From: Erythrobacteraceae bacterium CCH12-C2
Lineage (GTDB): Bacteria; Pseudomonadota; Alphaproteobacteria; Sphingomonadales; Sphingomonadaceae
Reading direction: 5' to 3'
DNA: 64,000 nucleotides
NCBI GenBank assembly: GCA_001556995.1
Contig: LSKF01000150.1
Span: 44,673-108,672 of the forward strand
Both the position numbers and the translations under genes were made by a program. Positions within the stretch are counted from its first letter, which is position 1. Every line of letters begins with the position of its first letter. Below, one piece after another: positions 44,110-52,534 of the stretch. The notes under the pieces are model-generated. The model had not been told where the DNA came from and made no database searches. It saw only the letters and a program-made list of their open reading frames with translations.

Positions 44110-44640
44110 TCAGAGCGAAGCGATAACTTCGTCGGCGAGCTTGCGGTCCGCTGCACTGTCGTGGCGCTCGGCGATGAGCTTACGCGATGCAGCCGCGGCA
44201 GCCGTGACGGCGCGGGCCTTGACCTCGGCGATAGCGGCACGCTCGGCGGCGGCGATCTTGTCTTCGGCCATGCGCTGGCGGCGGGCGACCATCACTTCGC
44301 TGTCGGCTTCGGCCTTGGCGAGGATGGCGTCGGCCTCTTCGCGCGCACCGGCCAGCATCGCCTCGGCGTCCTTTTCGGCGCTGGCGATCTTGGCGGCGTA
44401 TTCGGCGCGCAGGGTCTCAGCCTCAGCCCGCAGGCTCTTGGCTTCGTCGAGCGCGCGGCGGATTTCGGCGATCTTGGCGTCGAGCCCGCCGGTGATCATG
44501 CCCGGGACCTTCTTCCAGAGGAACACACCGATCAGCACGCTCATGGCGAGCGCGACCCACTGGTAGGAATCGAGCCCCAGCACCGAAGGTTCAGCGTGGG
44601 CTTCAGCCCCGCTGGCGAGCAGCATCAGGATATCAGCCAT
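44110..44640 (-). CDS. atpF: ATP synthase FO subunit b
   Basis: A 176-residue peripheral-stalk subunit: an N-terminal helix (about 27-45, YQWVALAMSVLIGVFLW) then a long Ala/Glu/Arg coiled coil. Last of the FO genes; its start overlaps the b' stop by 8 bases. Separate b and b' genes are typical of alphaproteobacteria. Confidence 0.93.
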   Translation of the reverse strand: MADILMLLASGAEAHAEPSVLGLDSYQWVALAMSVLIGVFLWKKVPGMITGGLDAKIAEIRRALDEAKSLRAEAETLRAEYAAKIASAEKDAEAMLAGAREEADAILAKAEADSEVMVARRQRMAEDKIAAAERAAIAEVKARAVTAAAAASRKLIAERHDSAADRKLADEVIASL

Positions 44641-45127
44641 GCGCCATTACCTCCTTGACCGCAGCCTCGGCGGCAGCGGGTTCGATGTCGGCCCCGGCGA
44701 TGCGGGCGACGATGTCGCGCGCGGCATCTGCGGCCACCGCTTCGATCTCGGCCATGGCGCTGTTGCGCGCGGCTGCGATCCCGGCTTCCGCTTCGACCAG
44801 ACGCGCATCGAGCCGTTCTTGCGTCGCGGCAAGCTTGGCGTTGCTGGCGGCGCCTGCCTTGGCCTTGGCCTCGGCAATCACGGCCTGAGCCGCGGCACGG
44901 TTGGCGTTCTCACGTGTGCGCCATGCGGCTTCCTCGCGGTCCGCGGCATCGCGCGCGGCCTGCGCCGCAGCGAGATCATCGGCAATCTGCTGGTCGCGCA
45001 TGTCGACCGTGCCAAGGATCTTGGGCACCATGCCCAGCCCGACGACCACAAAGGTCAGGCCAAAGAACACCAGCAGCCAGAACACCTGACTGGACAGCGT
45101 TTCGGCAAGTTGTTCGATCTGAGGCAT
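44633..45127 (-). CDS. atpG: ATP synthase FO subunit b'
   Basis: A 164-residue second stalk subunit from ATG 45127 (MPQIEQLAETLSSQVFWLLV); the frame upstream to 45190 is not homologous. One N-terminal helix (about 15-37) then a long Ala-rich coiled coil. Assigned b' from gene order c-b'-b. The symbol atpG is used for b' in some alphaproteobacteria; atpF' is a synonym. Confidence 0.9.
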   Translation of the reverse strand: MPQIEQLAETLSSQVFWLLVFFGLTFVVVGLGMVPKILGTVDMRDQQIADDLAAAQAARDAADREEAAWRTRENANRAAAQAVIAEAKAKAGAASNAKLAATQERLDARLVEAEAGIAAARNSAMAEIEAVAADAARDIVARIAGADIEPAAAEAAVKEVMAHG

Positions 45128-45216
45128 TGGCGGCCTTTTGTTACCGGCAGTTCTCAACAAGGCACCGGGGGGACAGACACAGGTCCGCACCCACCGGTAC
45201 TCTCATGCGTTTGATC

Positions 45217-45441
45217 TTAGCGGAAGATCAGCAAAACGGCGATAACGAAGGCGAGCAGGCCCAGAAGTTCGGCGGCCGCGAAGCCGATGAACAGGCGGCC
45301 CTGCTGGCCATCAGCCGCGCCCGGATTGCGCAGCGCGCCTTCGAGGAACGAGGCAAACACGTTGCCCACGCCGAGCGCCGCAAGACCGGCGCCGATGGCG
45401 GCGAGACCTGCACCGAGGAGAGCTGCAGCAGTTGCGTCCAT
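45217..45441 (-). CDS. atpE: ATP synthase FO subunit c
   Basis: A 74-residue proteolipid with two helices; the loop [11 protein letters not shown] and the proton-carrying Glu in FAAAELLGL (about 58) are present, with no sodium-type ligand set evident. AAGGAG about 10 bases upstream. Length matches alphaproteobacterial c subunits. Confidence 0.96.
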   Translation of the reverse strand: MDATAAALLGAGLAAIGAGLAALGVGNVFASFLEGALRNPGAADGQQGRLFIGFAAAELLGLLAFVIAVLLIFR

Positions 45442-45504
45442 TGTAATAACTCCTTGAGAAAATTCGTGGGTTAATGAAGGTTTCTTGAAAGAGCGTTTGA
45501 GCTC

Positions 45505-46359
45505 TTAGTGAAGGTTTTCCGCGTCGTTGATGTAAAGCGAAGTCAGCAGCGCAAACACATAGGCCTGAATGCCAGCCACCAGGATTTCGAGCGCGCTGAT
45601 CGCGACCATCAGGATAAAGCTCGGCACGCCGACCAGCACTCCGGTGCCGACCCCGCCCGACCCGCCTGCAATAACGAAGCTCGCGAGCACCTTCAAAAGC
45701 ACGTGCCCGGCCATCATCGCGACGAACAGACGCAGCGCGAGGCTGAAGGGGCGAACCATGAACGAGACCAGCTCAATCAGGCTGATCGGCAGCGCCAGAA
45801 ACGCAGGCGTGTTCGAGGGCCAAAACAGCGAGAAGAAGTGCAGGCCGTGCTTCCAGAAGCCCACGATCAAAACGATCGAGAAGCTCATTATCGCCAGCAC
45901 GCCGGTGGCGGTGAAGTGGCTGGTGAAGGTGAAGGCGTGAACGTGCGGGATGAGCCCCAGCGGCACCAGACCCAGCAGGTTGCCGAACAGGATGAACATG
46001 AACAGCGTGAAGATGTAAGGCACATATTTGCGCCCGGCCTTGCCGACGTTCGCCTCAAGCAGATCGTCGATGAAGCTGGTCATGGTCTCGACCGCCATCT
46101 GCCAGCGCCCCGGCACCAGCGCGCGCTTCATGCCGCCGGCGACGAACACCCAAACGAGCGCAGCCGTCAGGGCCATCCACAACGCGGAGTTGGTGAATGC
46201 GATGTTCAACCCGTCACCCAGTTGCCAATCGGCCCCGAAAATGGGCTCGATGGTAAACTGCTTCATCGGATCGACCTTGCCGGCTTCGGCTGCTTCCACT
46301 TGCTGCACGGCCGTAGCCACGCTCTGTCCAGCTGCCTTGATGCCATCCTCGGCTGCCAC
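45505..46359 (-). CDS. atpB: ATP synthase FO subunit a
   Basis: A 284-residue membrane subunit forming the proton half-channels. The essential Arg lies in the SLALRLFVAMMAGH block, with FVIAGG and GIQAYVFALLTSLYINDA near the end. GTG start at 46359; an ATG at 46266 (MKQFTIEPIF) is a shorter alternative. First large FO gene after atpI. Confidence 0.94.
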   Translation of the reverse strand: MAAEDGIKAAGQSVATAVQQVEAAEAGKVDPMKQFTIEPIFGADWQLGDGLNIAFTNSALWMALTAALVWVFVAGGMKRALVPGRWQMAVETMTSFIDDLLEANVGKAGRKYVPYIFTLFMFILFGNLLGLVPLGLIPHVHAFTFTSHFTATGVLAIMSFSIVLIVGFWKHGLHFFSLFWPSNTPAFLALPISLIELVSFMVRPFSLALRLFVAMMAGHVLLKVLASFVIAGGSGGVGTGVLVGVPSFILMVAISALEILVAGIQAYVFALLTSLYINDAENLH

Positions 46360-46430
46360 GATCGAACAATCCCCAAAAGTTTCACATGAAACGCGCCCCT
46401 AGAGGGGGCCTCAAGCGGTCTGGCGGGGGT

Positions 46431-46778
46431 CTATCCCTCGCTATCCGGCTGCTCGGCCTCATCTGCGGGGCGCGTATTCGCGCTCAGAATAATGCTCCTG
46501 AAGGCCGATGCCGTTCCGAGGAACAGGCCGGACAACAGACCCCAGGGCTGGACGCCGAACAATGCGTCAATCGCAAAGCCGATCACCAGACCGCCGATAA
46601 TCCCACCCAGTAAGCTGGCCAAGGCCCGGTTGCCGCTGCGGTAATTCGCATCGACCCCCTGCACCTTGGGCCGGTTGCGCTGCTCCTCGCGCTCGCGGGC
46701 GGCTTTCAGCCGCGCCTCGAGCGCGTCGATCCGCGCATCCTCAAGGATGGGTTCTCGGGCGGGTTTCTCATCGCTCAT
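46431..46778 (-). CDS. atpI: AtpI/AtpZ-like FO assembly protein
   Basis: A 115-residue protein from ATG 46778 (GGAG 6 bases before): a charged N-terminal half then two helices (about 58-76 and 80-97) with LLGGIIGGLVIGFAIDALFG, typical of the AtpI/AtpZ group that helps assemble the c-ring. Leads the FO operon atpI-B-E-G-F. Confidence 0.85.
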   Translation of the reverse strand: MSDEKPAREPILEDARIDALEARLKAAREREEQRNRPKVQGVDANYRSGNRALASLLGGIIGGLVIGFAIDALFGVQPWGLLSGLFLGTASAFRSIILSANTRPADEAEQPDSEG

Positions 46779-46916
46779 GCCATGCTCCGTCAAAGGACAA
46801 ACGCGGCACGCGCAACAAGGTGCCCGCCGAGGGCGCCGCCCCCTTAGAAGGGGGGCACATAGGTGTCAACATCACGCGGATGCTGATTTGTGCAAGTGCG
46901 AAAGACTTTTGTTGGT

Positions 46917-46937
46917 TTGCATCGCGTCGCGATGCAA
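46917..46937. promoter_or_regulatory. Perfect 21-base palindrome between ydbL and atpI
   Basis: Arms TTGCATCGCG and CGCGATGCAA flank one central T. It lies 139 bases upstream of atpI and 65 bases downstream of the ydbL stop. The 1-base centre makes a hairpin unlikely and there is no T-tract, so it looks like an operator for a dimeric regulator. The rest of the 223-base gap holds a C-run/G-run hairpin (46839-46854) and no gene I can support. Confidence 0.45.
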
Positions 46938-47001
46938 GTTCCTCGGCCCATGAGGGCCTGCGGGCGCGCAGTCGCGCTTGCGGTCGCGGAATCGACCGAT
47001 C

Positions 47002-47385
47002 TTAGGGACAACGCGGATCGCGGATCGGGGGCGCTGCGGTGCGGGTCTGCCAGCTGCCGTCGGGCGCACGATATTTCTCGCCCGGCGTGGTACGAGCCAC
47101 AGCCTGGCAACCGGCGGTCAGGGCATAGGCTTCGAGCGTTGCGTTGTTCTCTTTCGCCTTTTCGGCATAGACTGCCCGGCGCTTGATATTAATGTCATCC
47201 ACCATCCGCTGGAGCGCCGGATCGGCGCTACCTACGATGCCAAGATAGCCGTCAGCCTGCTCGCCCACCTTGCCCGCCTCGCGCGCCGCAGCGTAGGCCG
47301 GGTCGCGCTGGGCGAGCGCGGGGACGGCAACCACGCCGAGCGTGGTCAGAGCGGCGATCGCTGCCAGAACCGATTTGCGCATCAT
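47002..47385 (-). CDS. ydbL: YdbL-like DUF1318 periplasmic protein
   Basis: A 127-residue exported protein from ATG 47385 (GGAG 5 bases before), with a signal peptide cut after VPALA. The body (AAREAGKVGEQADGYLGIV, INIKRRAVYAEKAKEN) matches DUF1318/YdbL. In E. coli ydbL is the third gene of ydbH-ynbE-ydbL, as here. The open frame upstream is not part of the gene. Confidence 0.85.
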   Translation of the reverse strand: MMRKSVLAAIAALTTLGVVAVPALAQRDPAYAAAREAGKVGEQADGYLGIVGSADPALQRMVDDINIKRRAVYAEKAKENNATLEAYALTAGCQAVARTTPGEKYRAPDGSWQTRTAAPPIRDPRCP

Positions 47386-47410
47386 ATATTCTCCTCGAGG
47401 CGGCACATCA

Positions 47411-47587
47411 TCAGAAGATGTCCGCGTTCTCTTCAATTGTATTCGACGCATCCTGCGCCAGAGCATAAACAACGTCGGCCCGGATGTTGATATCGAGCTG
47501 GATGACGATTGGCTTGTCGGGTGCCTGAATATTGATGCACCCCGCCAGCATCATCGCCAGCCCGCTCAATGCGATCATGGCCTTCAT
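47411..47587 (-). CDS. ynbE: YnbE-like small lipoprotein
   Basis: A 58-residue lipoprotein from ATG 47587 with lipobox LAGC (Cys17), then INIQAPDKPIVIQLDINIRADV. In E. coli YnbE pairs with YdbH in an intermembrane lipid bridge. It lies between ydbH and ydbL on the same strand. Confidence 0.85.
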   Translation of the reverse strand: MKAMIALSGLAMMLAGCINIQAPDKPIVIQLDINIRADVVYALAQDASNTIEENADIF

Positions 47588-47697
47588 TCCCGTTCCCCTC
47601 GCAGTCGTTCGGCTTAGCTGGGCTCTTGCACTGCGCGGTGGTCGGGTCAATCTGAGGTTCGGCATGGCAGAGGGTCGCTTTCTGAACGTTGAACGGA

Positions 47698-50600
47698 TTA
47701 TGGCTTTGGCGCGGAAGCAGATGGCGGCGGAGCCTTGTCGTCACGCAGAATCAGTTGGCCGTTTTCAACGCGGATCAGTCCCATGGCCACCGGATCACCC
47801 CACGCGGTCGGATCGGACCAGCCGCGCGCGATCAGCGCCAATTGCGAGAAATTCTCGGACCTCACATTGATCTTGAACTGGATCGGGAGCTTTGCGAGGC
47901 GACGGGTGATGAAATTGCGGCTCGCTCCCGCACCCTGCCGCACCCCGTCAAAATCGAAATTGGTGACGATCTCTCCCGCCAGATCACCGCTCAGTCCGAC
48001 TTGCATCTGGCGGAAATCGAGCGAGCGCAGCGCGGAAAAGGCGTAATTGCCCATCGCGCCGAGATCTTCGTAGGTCAGATCGCCAATATAGGCGACGTTC
48101 CCGCCGCCGGACCGCGAGATCAGCAGGCCGCCCTCGATCCGGCCATTGCCGTCCTGATCAAACACGATCGGCACGGTGCCATCGAAGACGCCGGTGGCGG
48201 TGAGGTTGCTGAGCTCCATCTCGGCCACAAAGGTCGCGGCATCGAGCCCGGTGATCTCGAAGACGTAGCGGCGTTCCTCGGGCTGGCTGAAGTCCATCAC
48301 CAGCGGGCGCAACTGCAATTCGCCGCCCATGAAGGGAAAGCGTGCATCCTCCAGCGACAGGCGCGTGCCCTCAGCGAGTTCGAATTGCACCTTGCCAGCG
48401 AGCACCTCGATCCCCGGATTGATCGCGGCGATGGTGACGGTCTGATCGGGCGCGGTGGTGAGGTTGAGGAGGTCGGTGAAAACCACCGTGCCTTTAAGCC
48501 CGCGCACCGGACCAAAGGCAGCCCCGAAGTCGATACCGTCGGTGCCAAACCGACCGCTGCTGGTGATCTCGTCTGCGGTCCAGTCGATCCGGCCCTCGCC
48601 AGAAACCTTGCCCTTCGCCAAGGCGATCACGCCTTCGGCCAAATAGGACAGGTCTTTGGGCTGAAAGCGTGGATCAAATACAAGGCCGGGGACATCCAGC
48701 TGCGCACGCCCTATGGCGTTGCCGAGGTCATGCGTGATCGCCACATTCGTGACCGTCTGAGCCGATCCAGGGCGGCGCAGGGTCGCATTGGCGGTGACGA
48801 TGTTGTCGGCGAGGCGTAGAGTCGCGCCGGTCGCGATCAGTGGGTTGAAGCGCGCCTCGCCCTCGGGCGGACGATCGGTGAGCGTGAAGGTGCCTTCCGC
48901 GATCTGCAGCGCCCCATCGGCAAACGACCAGCGCCCCTCCACCGCGCCGAGATCAAGCGGCACCGCCGCTAGCCTTGCTGTGCCGCCGGTGAACACACCG
49001 CCCACATCGCCTGCAAGGCTGCCGCTGAGGCTGTCAGCGGATAGCCGCACCGCGCTGTCAGCCTCGCCAATCTGGACCGCCAACCCTGCGAGCGCGAAGG
49101 GCTGAGGATAGCGCAGCCGGAGGCTTTGCGCGGCGAGGCTGGCCGGGCTGCCCTCCAGCGTGCCTGTAAGCGCCAGCGGTCCGGTGCGCGCGGCAAGGCT
49201 CAGGCCGGTGTTGTAGGCGAGCATCGGCGACCCGCTGTCAGGGCACAGGGTGATGGTTTGCCCCTTGAGCGCGAGGCCCGAAAGCGACAGGGCCGCAAAG
49301 CGCAACGGCAGGCAGCGGGTGCCTAGCGCCAACCCGCGGGCCTGCGACCATGTGCCCTCAAGCGGGATGGTCGCGTCCTGCAATGCGCCACTCGGCAGAT
49401 CGCCGCTGGCCGTGACCAGACCGTCAAAGCTCACCCCGCCCGCGCGGGCGCGCCGCAGCGACAGGCGCGGGATCGCCATCCGGTTTGCCCCGGCGCGGTA
49501 CTCTGCCATCGCCAGCCGCAGCGCGAAGGCCCCGCCAGCCTCCTGCTCCATCCGGCCACTGATGCTGGGCAGCCCGTCGCCGCCTGCAAGGATATTGCCG
49601 CTAAGCGTGGTGATACCTTCCGGCCCGATCCCGGCGCTGAGTCTGGAGACGGCCAGCACCCGCGTTCCGGCTGCGCTGGTCAACGCGCCTTCGGGGATGA
49701 TGACGGCGACATGCCCGGCCTTGTGGCGGATCACGGCATCAGCGGTAAAGCTGGCATCGGCGAGCGCGCGGGCCATGCCGCTGCGCGCCTTGGCGATCAA
49801 CGTGGCGATCAGCGTGCCTTGCACCCCGCGTTCGGCGGCGGCGAGGCTGACGTTAAACTCGGCGTCGGGGGCGAGCCCTTCCCCGCCCAATTTCCCCTGC
49901 CATTCCCCCCGGCTGGCATCGAGGGCACCACGCCAGGTGCCCTCCGTGGTGACGCGTGCGAAGCGGGCTTCCGGGATCGTCACATCGTCAAGGGCCAGAT
50001 CATGATTGAGCGCGAGCCGTTGGCCCGACCAGCCGAGCCGCGCCGTGCCAGTCAACGCATCGCCGCGCAGGCCATCGGAGGCGAGCGCGCGGCCCTTGAT
50101 GTTGAAATCAGCCTCAGCCCCGGCAAAGTCGCGGGTCAGCGTCAGCACCGTGCCGATATCCGCGCGCGCAAGGCTGGCTGCACCGCAGGAAAGCCCGCCA
50201 ATCCGCAGCGGCCCGGCGAGTTTCGGCGCGCCGCTCGCGGTGGTGAGCTTGCCATAGAGCGTCGCGGCCTCGACCCGGCAGCCGTTGACGCCAACCCCCG
50301 GTGCGGCCACGGCAAGCGTTCCGGCAAAGCCATCATCCAGCCGTCCAGCCCCCTCCAGCTTCAGCCCGACGCGGCCGTAATTGCTGTCCAGCAGCGCGCG
50401 GGCATCGCGCAGCACCACGTTGATCGCGGGGAGCGCGGGCGGCTCCGTGCTGTCCGTAAACACCAGCGGATCGAGCGCGCCGAGGCTGAGGCGGCCGTCG
50501 CGGTAGCTGCCATAGCCCCGCGCCCCCTCAAACGTCACCCGCTCCACCTGCGGCCCCGCCCAGCCGAGCCCGAGTTCCAGCTCGATCCGGCGCACGGTCA

Positions 50601-50865
50601 GATCGGGCCGCGCCGGATCGCCCACCACAAGGTTCTCGATCACCTGCACCCGCGGGCCGATGGCGACGATGTCATACGTCGCGGGCACCCCCGCCTCGGC
50701 GAGATAATCGTTGATCACATTGTCCACGATCCGCTCGCGGCTGATCCACGCGGCGCTCCCCGCGAGCAAGACCACGCCCGCAACCCCGCCCGCGAATCGG
50801 CGCGGCCAAAGGCGGCCACGGGCCGCTGGCGGAGGGGTCTCAACTTGCGTGTCAGGCGCCGCCAT
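47698..50865 (-). CDS. ydbH: YdbH-like AsmA-family intermembrane transport protein
   Basis: A 1055-residue protein from ATG 50865: one N-terminal helix (about 25-43) followed by a long beta-rich periplasmic body of AsmA/TamB-like character, ending with the conserved YIGDLTYEDLGAMGNYAFSALRSLDF and GDLAGEIVTNF region. YdbH, TamB and YhdP are redundant phospholipid carriers between membranes in E. coli. Followed by ynbE and ydbL; divergent from radC. Confidence 0.85.
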   Translation of the reverse strand: MAAPDTQVETPPPAARGRLWPRRFAGGVAGVVLLAGSAAWISRERIVDNVINDYLAEAGVPATYDIVAIGPRVQVIENLVVGDPARPDLTVRRIELELGLGWAGPQVERVTFEGARGYGSYRDGRLSLGALDPLVFTDSTEPPALPAINVVLRDARALLDSNYGRVGLKLEGAGRLDDGFAGTLAVAAPGVGVNGCRVEAATLYGKLTTASGAPKLAGPLRIGGLSCGAASLARADIGTVLTLTRDFAGAEADFNIKGRALASDGLRGDALTGTARLGWSGQRLALNHDLALDDVTIPEARFARVTTEGTWRGALDASRGEWQGKLGGEGLAPDAEFNVSLAAAERGVQGTLIATLIAKARSGMARALADASFTADAVIRHKAGHVAVIIPEGALTSAAGTRVLAVSRLSAGIGPEGITTLSGNILAGGDGLPSISGRMEQEAGGAFALRLAMAEYRAGANRMAIPRLSLRRARAGGVSFDGLVTASGDLPSGALQDATIPLEGTWSQARGLALGTRCLPLRFAALSLSGLALKGQTITLCPDSGSPMLAYNTGLSLAARTGPLALTGTLEGSPASLAAQSLRLRYPQPFALAGLAVQIGEADSAVRLSADSLSGSLAGDVGGVFTGGTARLAAVPLDLGAVEGRWSFADGALQIAEGTFTLTDRPPEGEARFNPLIATGATLRLADNIVTANATLRRPGSAQTVTNVAITHDLGNAIGRAQLDVPGLVFDPRFQPKDLSYLAEGVIALAKGKVSGEGRIDWTADEITSSGRFGTDGIDFGAAFGPVRGLKGTVVFTDLLNLTTAPDQTVTIAAINPGIEVLAGKVQFELAEGTRLSLEDARFPFMGGELQLRPLVMDFSQPEERRYVFEITGLDAATFVAEMELSNLTATGVFDGTVPIVFDQDGNGRIEGGLLISRSGGGNVAYIGDLTYEDLGAMGNYAFSALRSLDFRQMQVGLSGDLAGEIVTNFDFDGVRQGAGASRNFITRRLAKLPIQFKINVRSENFSQLALIARGWSDPTAWGDPVAMGLIRVENGQLILRDDKAPPPSASAPKP

Positions 50866-50939
50866 TGTGCCCCACACTTGCGCCCATCACCGCGCAAAGG
50901 CAATGAAAGAGGCACACACAGCGATACCCGGAGGTCGCC

Positions 50940-51674
50940 ATGGGGCAAGCTGAGGATGGTTTCGATTTCGGCAGCGCCCCGGCGCCTGCCTCGGACGCGG
51001 GCAAGTCGGCAGGCGAAGGCCACCGCGCCCGCTTGCGCGCCCGGCTGCTGACCGGGGGCGCCGAGGCGCTGGCGGATTACGAGGTGCTCGAATACCTCCT
51101 GTTTGCTGCGATCAAGCAGGGAGATACCAAACCCATCGCCAAGGCCCTGATCGCCCAGTTCGGCAACCTTGCCGGTGTGCTCAACGCCGATCCCAAGGCG
51201 CTCCAGCGCGTCAAGGGGGTGGGCGAGACCAGCGCAGCAGCGCTCAAGGCTGTCGCCATAGCAGCGCGGCGCATGACACGCGGCGAGATCATCAAGAAGC
51301 CGGTGCTGGCGAGCTGGCAGGCGCTGATCGACTATCTCACCACCGACATGGCGCATCTGACGGTGGAGCGCGTGCGGGTGCTCTACCTCGATACCAAGAA
51401 CCGCCTGATCGAGGATCACCACGTCGGCGACGGCTCGATTGACGAAGCCGCGATCCACCCGCGCGAGGTGATCCGCCGGGCGATGGACCTCGGCGCGAGT
51501 GCGATGATCCTTGTCCACAACCACCCCTCAGGCTCCCCCGAACCCAGCCGCGCCGACATCCAGATCACCCAGCGCATCGCCGAAGCCGGGCGGCTGCTGG
51601 GCGTGACCGTGCATGATCATGTGATCATCGGGCGCGAAGGGCACACCAGCTTGCGCGCCAAGGGGCTTATTTGA
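50940..51674 (+). CDS. radC: RadC family JAB-domain protein
   Basis: A 244-residue protein with an N-terminal helix-hairpin-helix (RVKGVGETSAAALKAV, 90-105) and a JAMM metalloprotease-like domain (His193, His195, Asp206 in HNHPSGSPEPSRAD). The name is historical; a repair role is unproven. It lacks a partner gene. Confidence 0.92.
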   Translation: MGQAEDGFDFGSAPAPASDAGKSAGEGHRARLRARLLTGGAEALADYEVLEYLLFAAIKQGDTKPIAKALIAQFGNLAGVLNADPKALQRVKGVGETSAAALKAVAIAARRMTRGEIIKKPVLASWQALIDYLTTDMAHLTVERVRVLYLDTKNRLIEDHHVGDGSIDEAAIHPREVIRRAMDLGASAMILVHNHPSGSPEPSRADIQITQRIAEAGRLLGVTVHDHVIIGREGHTSLRAKGLI

Positions 51675-51768
51675 AAATATCGCTCCAAGTACATGTGCCA
51701 AGCTTGGCGCGCTGATACGGCGGCAGCGCGAGGGCGACGTCAGCCAAACAGACAGGGGACCCATCGGC

Positions 51769-52443
51769 ATGACCGCAACTGCTGTAACCAAACTTATCGC
51801 CGAAGGGCTCGGCACGGCCTTGCTGGTGGCCACAGTGGTCGGTTCAGGCATTATGGCCGAGACGCTGGCGGCGGGGAATGTCGGTGTCGCGCTGTTGGCC
51901 AATACCATTGCGACCGGGGCGATTCTGTATGTGCTGATCACCATTTTAGGACCGGTTTCGGGCGCGCATTTCAATCCGGTAGTTAGCTTGGTGTTCGTGC
52001 TGCGGCGCGAGCACGGCCTCGGCCTGCTGGCGGCCTATGCGCTGGTTCAGATCATCGGCGGTGTAGCGGGCGCGGTGCTGGCTCATGCCATGTTCGAGCT
52101 CCCGCTGATGCAAATGTCCCAGCATGTCCGCACCGGGCCCGCGCAGTGGCTGTCGGAAGCAGTCGCTACCTTTGCCCTCGTGTTGACCATTCTGGGCACG
52201 CTGGTGGCGCGCCCCACCGCGGTTCCGGCCAGCGTCGCGCTGGTGATCGTCGCCGGGTACTGGTTCACCGCCTCAACCTCGTTCGCCAACCCTGCGGTAA
52301 CCGTGGCCCGCGCCTTTTCCGACACCTTTGCCGGGATCGCGCCACAGGATGTCGCAGCCTTCATCGCCGCACAGATCGTGGGTGGTCTCGGAGCGTGGTT
52401 GGTGGCCGAGCGTGTTCTGGGGTGGCGCAAGGCGGAAGCCTGA
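51769..52443 (+). CDS. Aquaporin-family (MIP) channel
   Basis: A 224-residue channel with six helices and the two half-helix signatures, first FNPVVS (NPV instead of NPA) and second ANPAVTVAR, where the Arg belongs to the selectivity filter. Such NPV/NPA proteins include bacterial AqpZ relatives and arsenic-linked AqpS. No ars genes are nearby, so substrate is unclear. A 94-base gap separates it from radC. Confidence 0.85.
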   Translation: MTATAVTKLIAEGLGTALLVATVVGSGIMAETLAAGNVGVALLANTIATGAILYVLITILGPVSGAHFNPVVSLVFVLRREHGLGLLAAYALVQIIGGVAGAVLAHAMFELPLMQMSQHVRTGPAQWLSEAVATFALVLTILGTLVARPTAVPASVALVIVAGYWFTASTSFANPAVTVARAFSDTFAGIAPQDVAAFIAAQIVGGLGAWLVAERVLGWRKAEA

Positions 52444-52534
52444 GACTGCGGACGATTACCTCTCCCCGCTTGCCATCCGGGCCGTGCCCGACTAGCCCCC
52501 CGCGGCATATCTGATCCCTCACCCGGAGCCGCCG

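Noticed and set aside
46794..47001. Gene or small RNA in the ydbL-atpI gap
   Set aside because: Short open frames there lack ribosome binding sites and family resemblance; only a palindrome and a C-run/G-run hairpin are visible.
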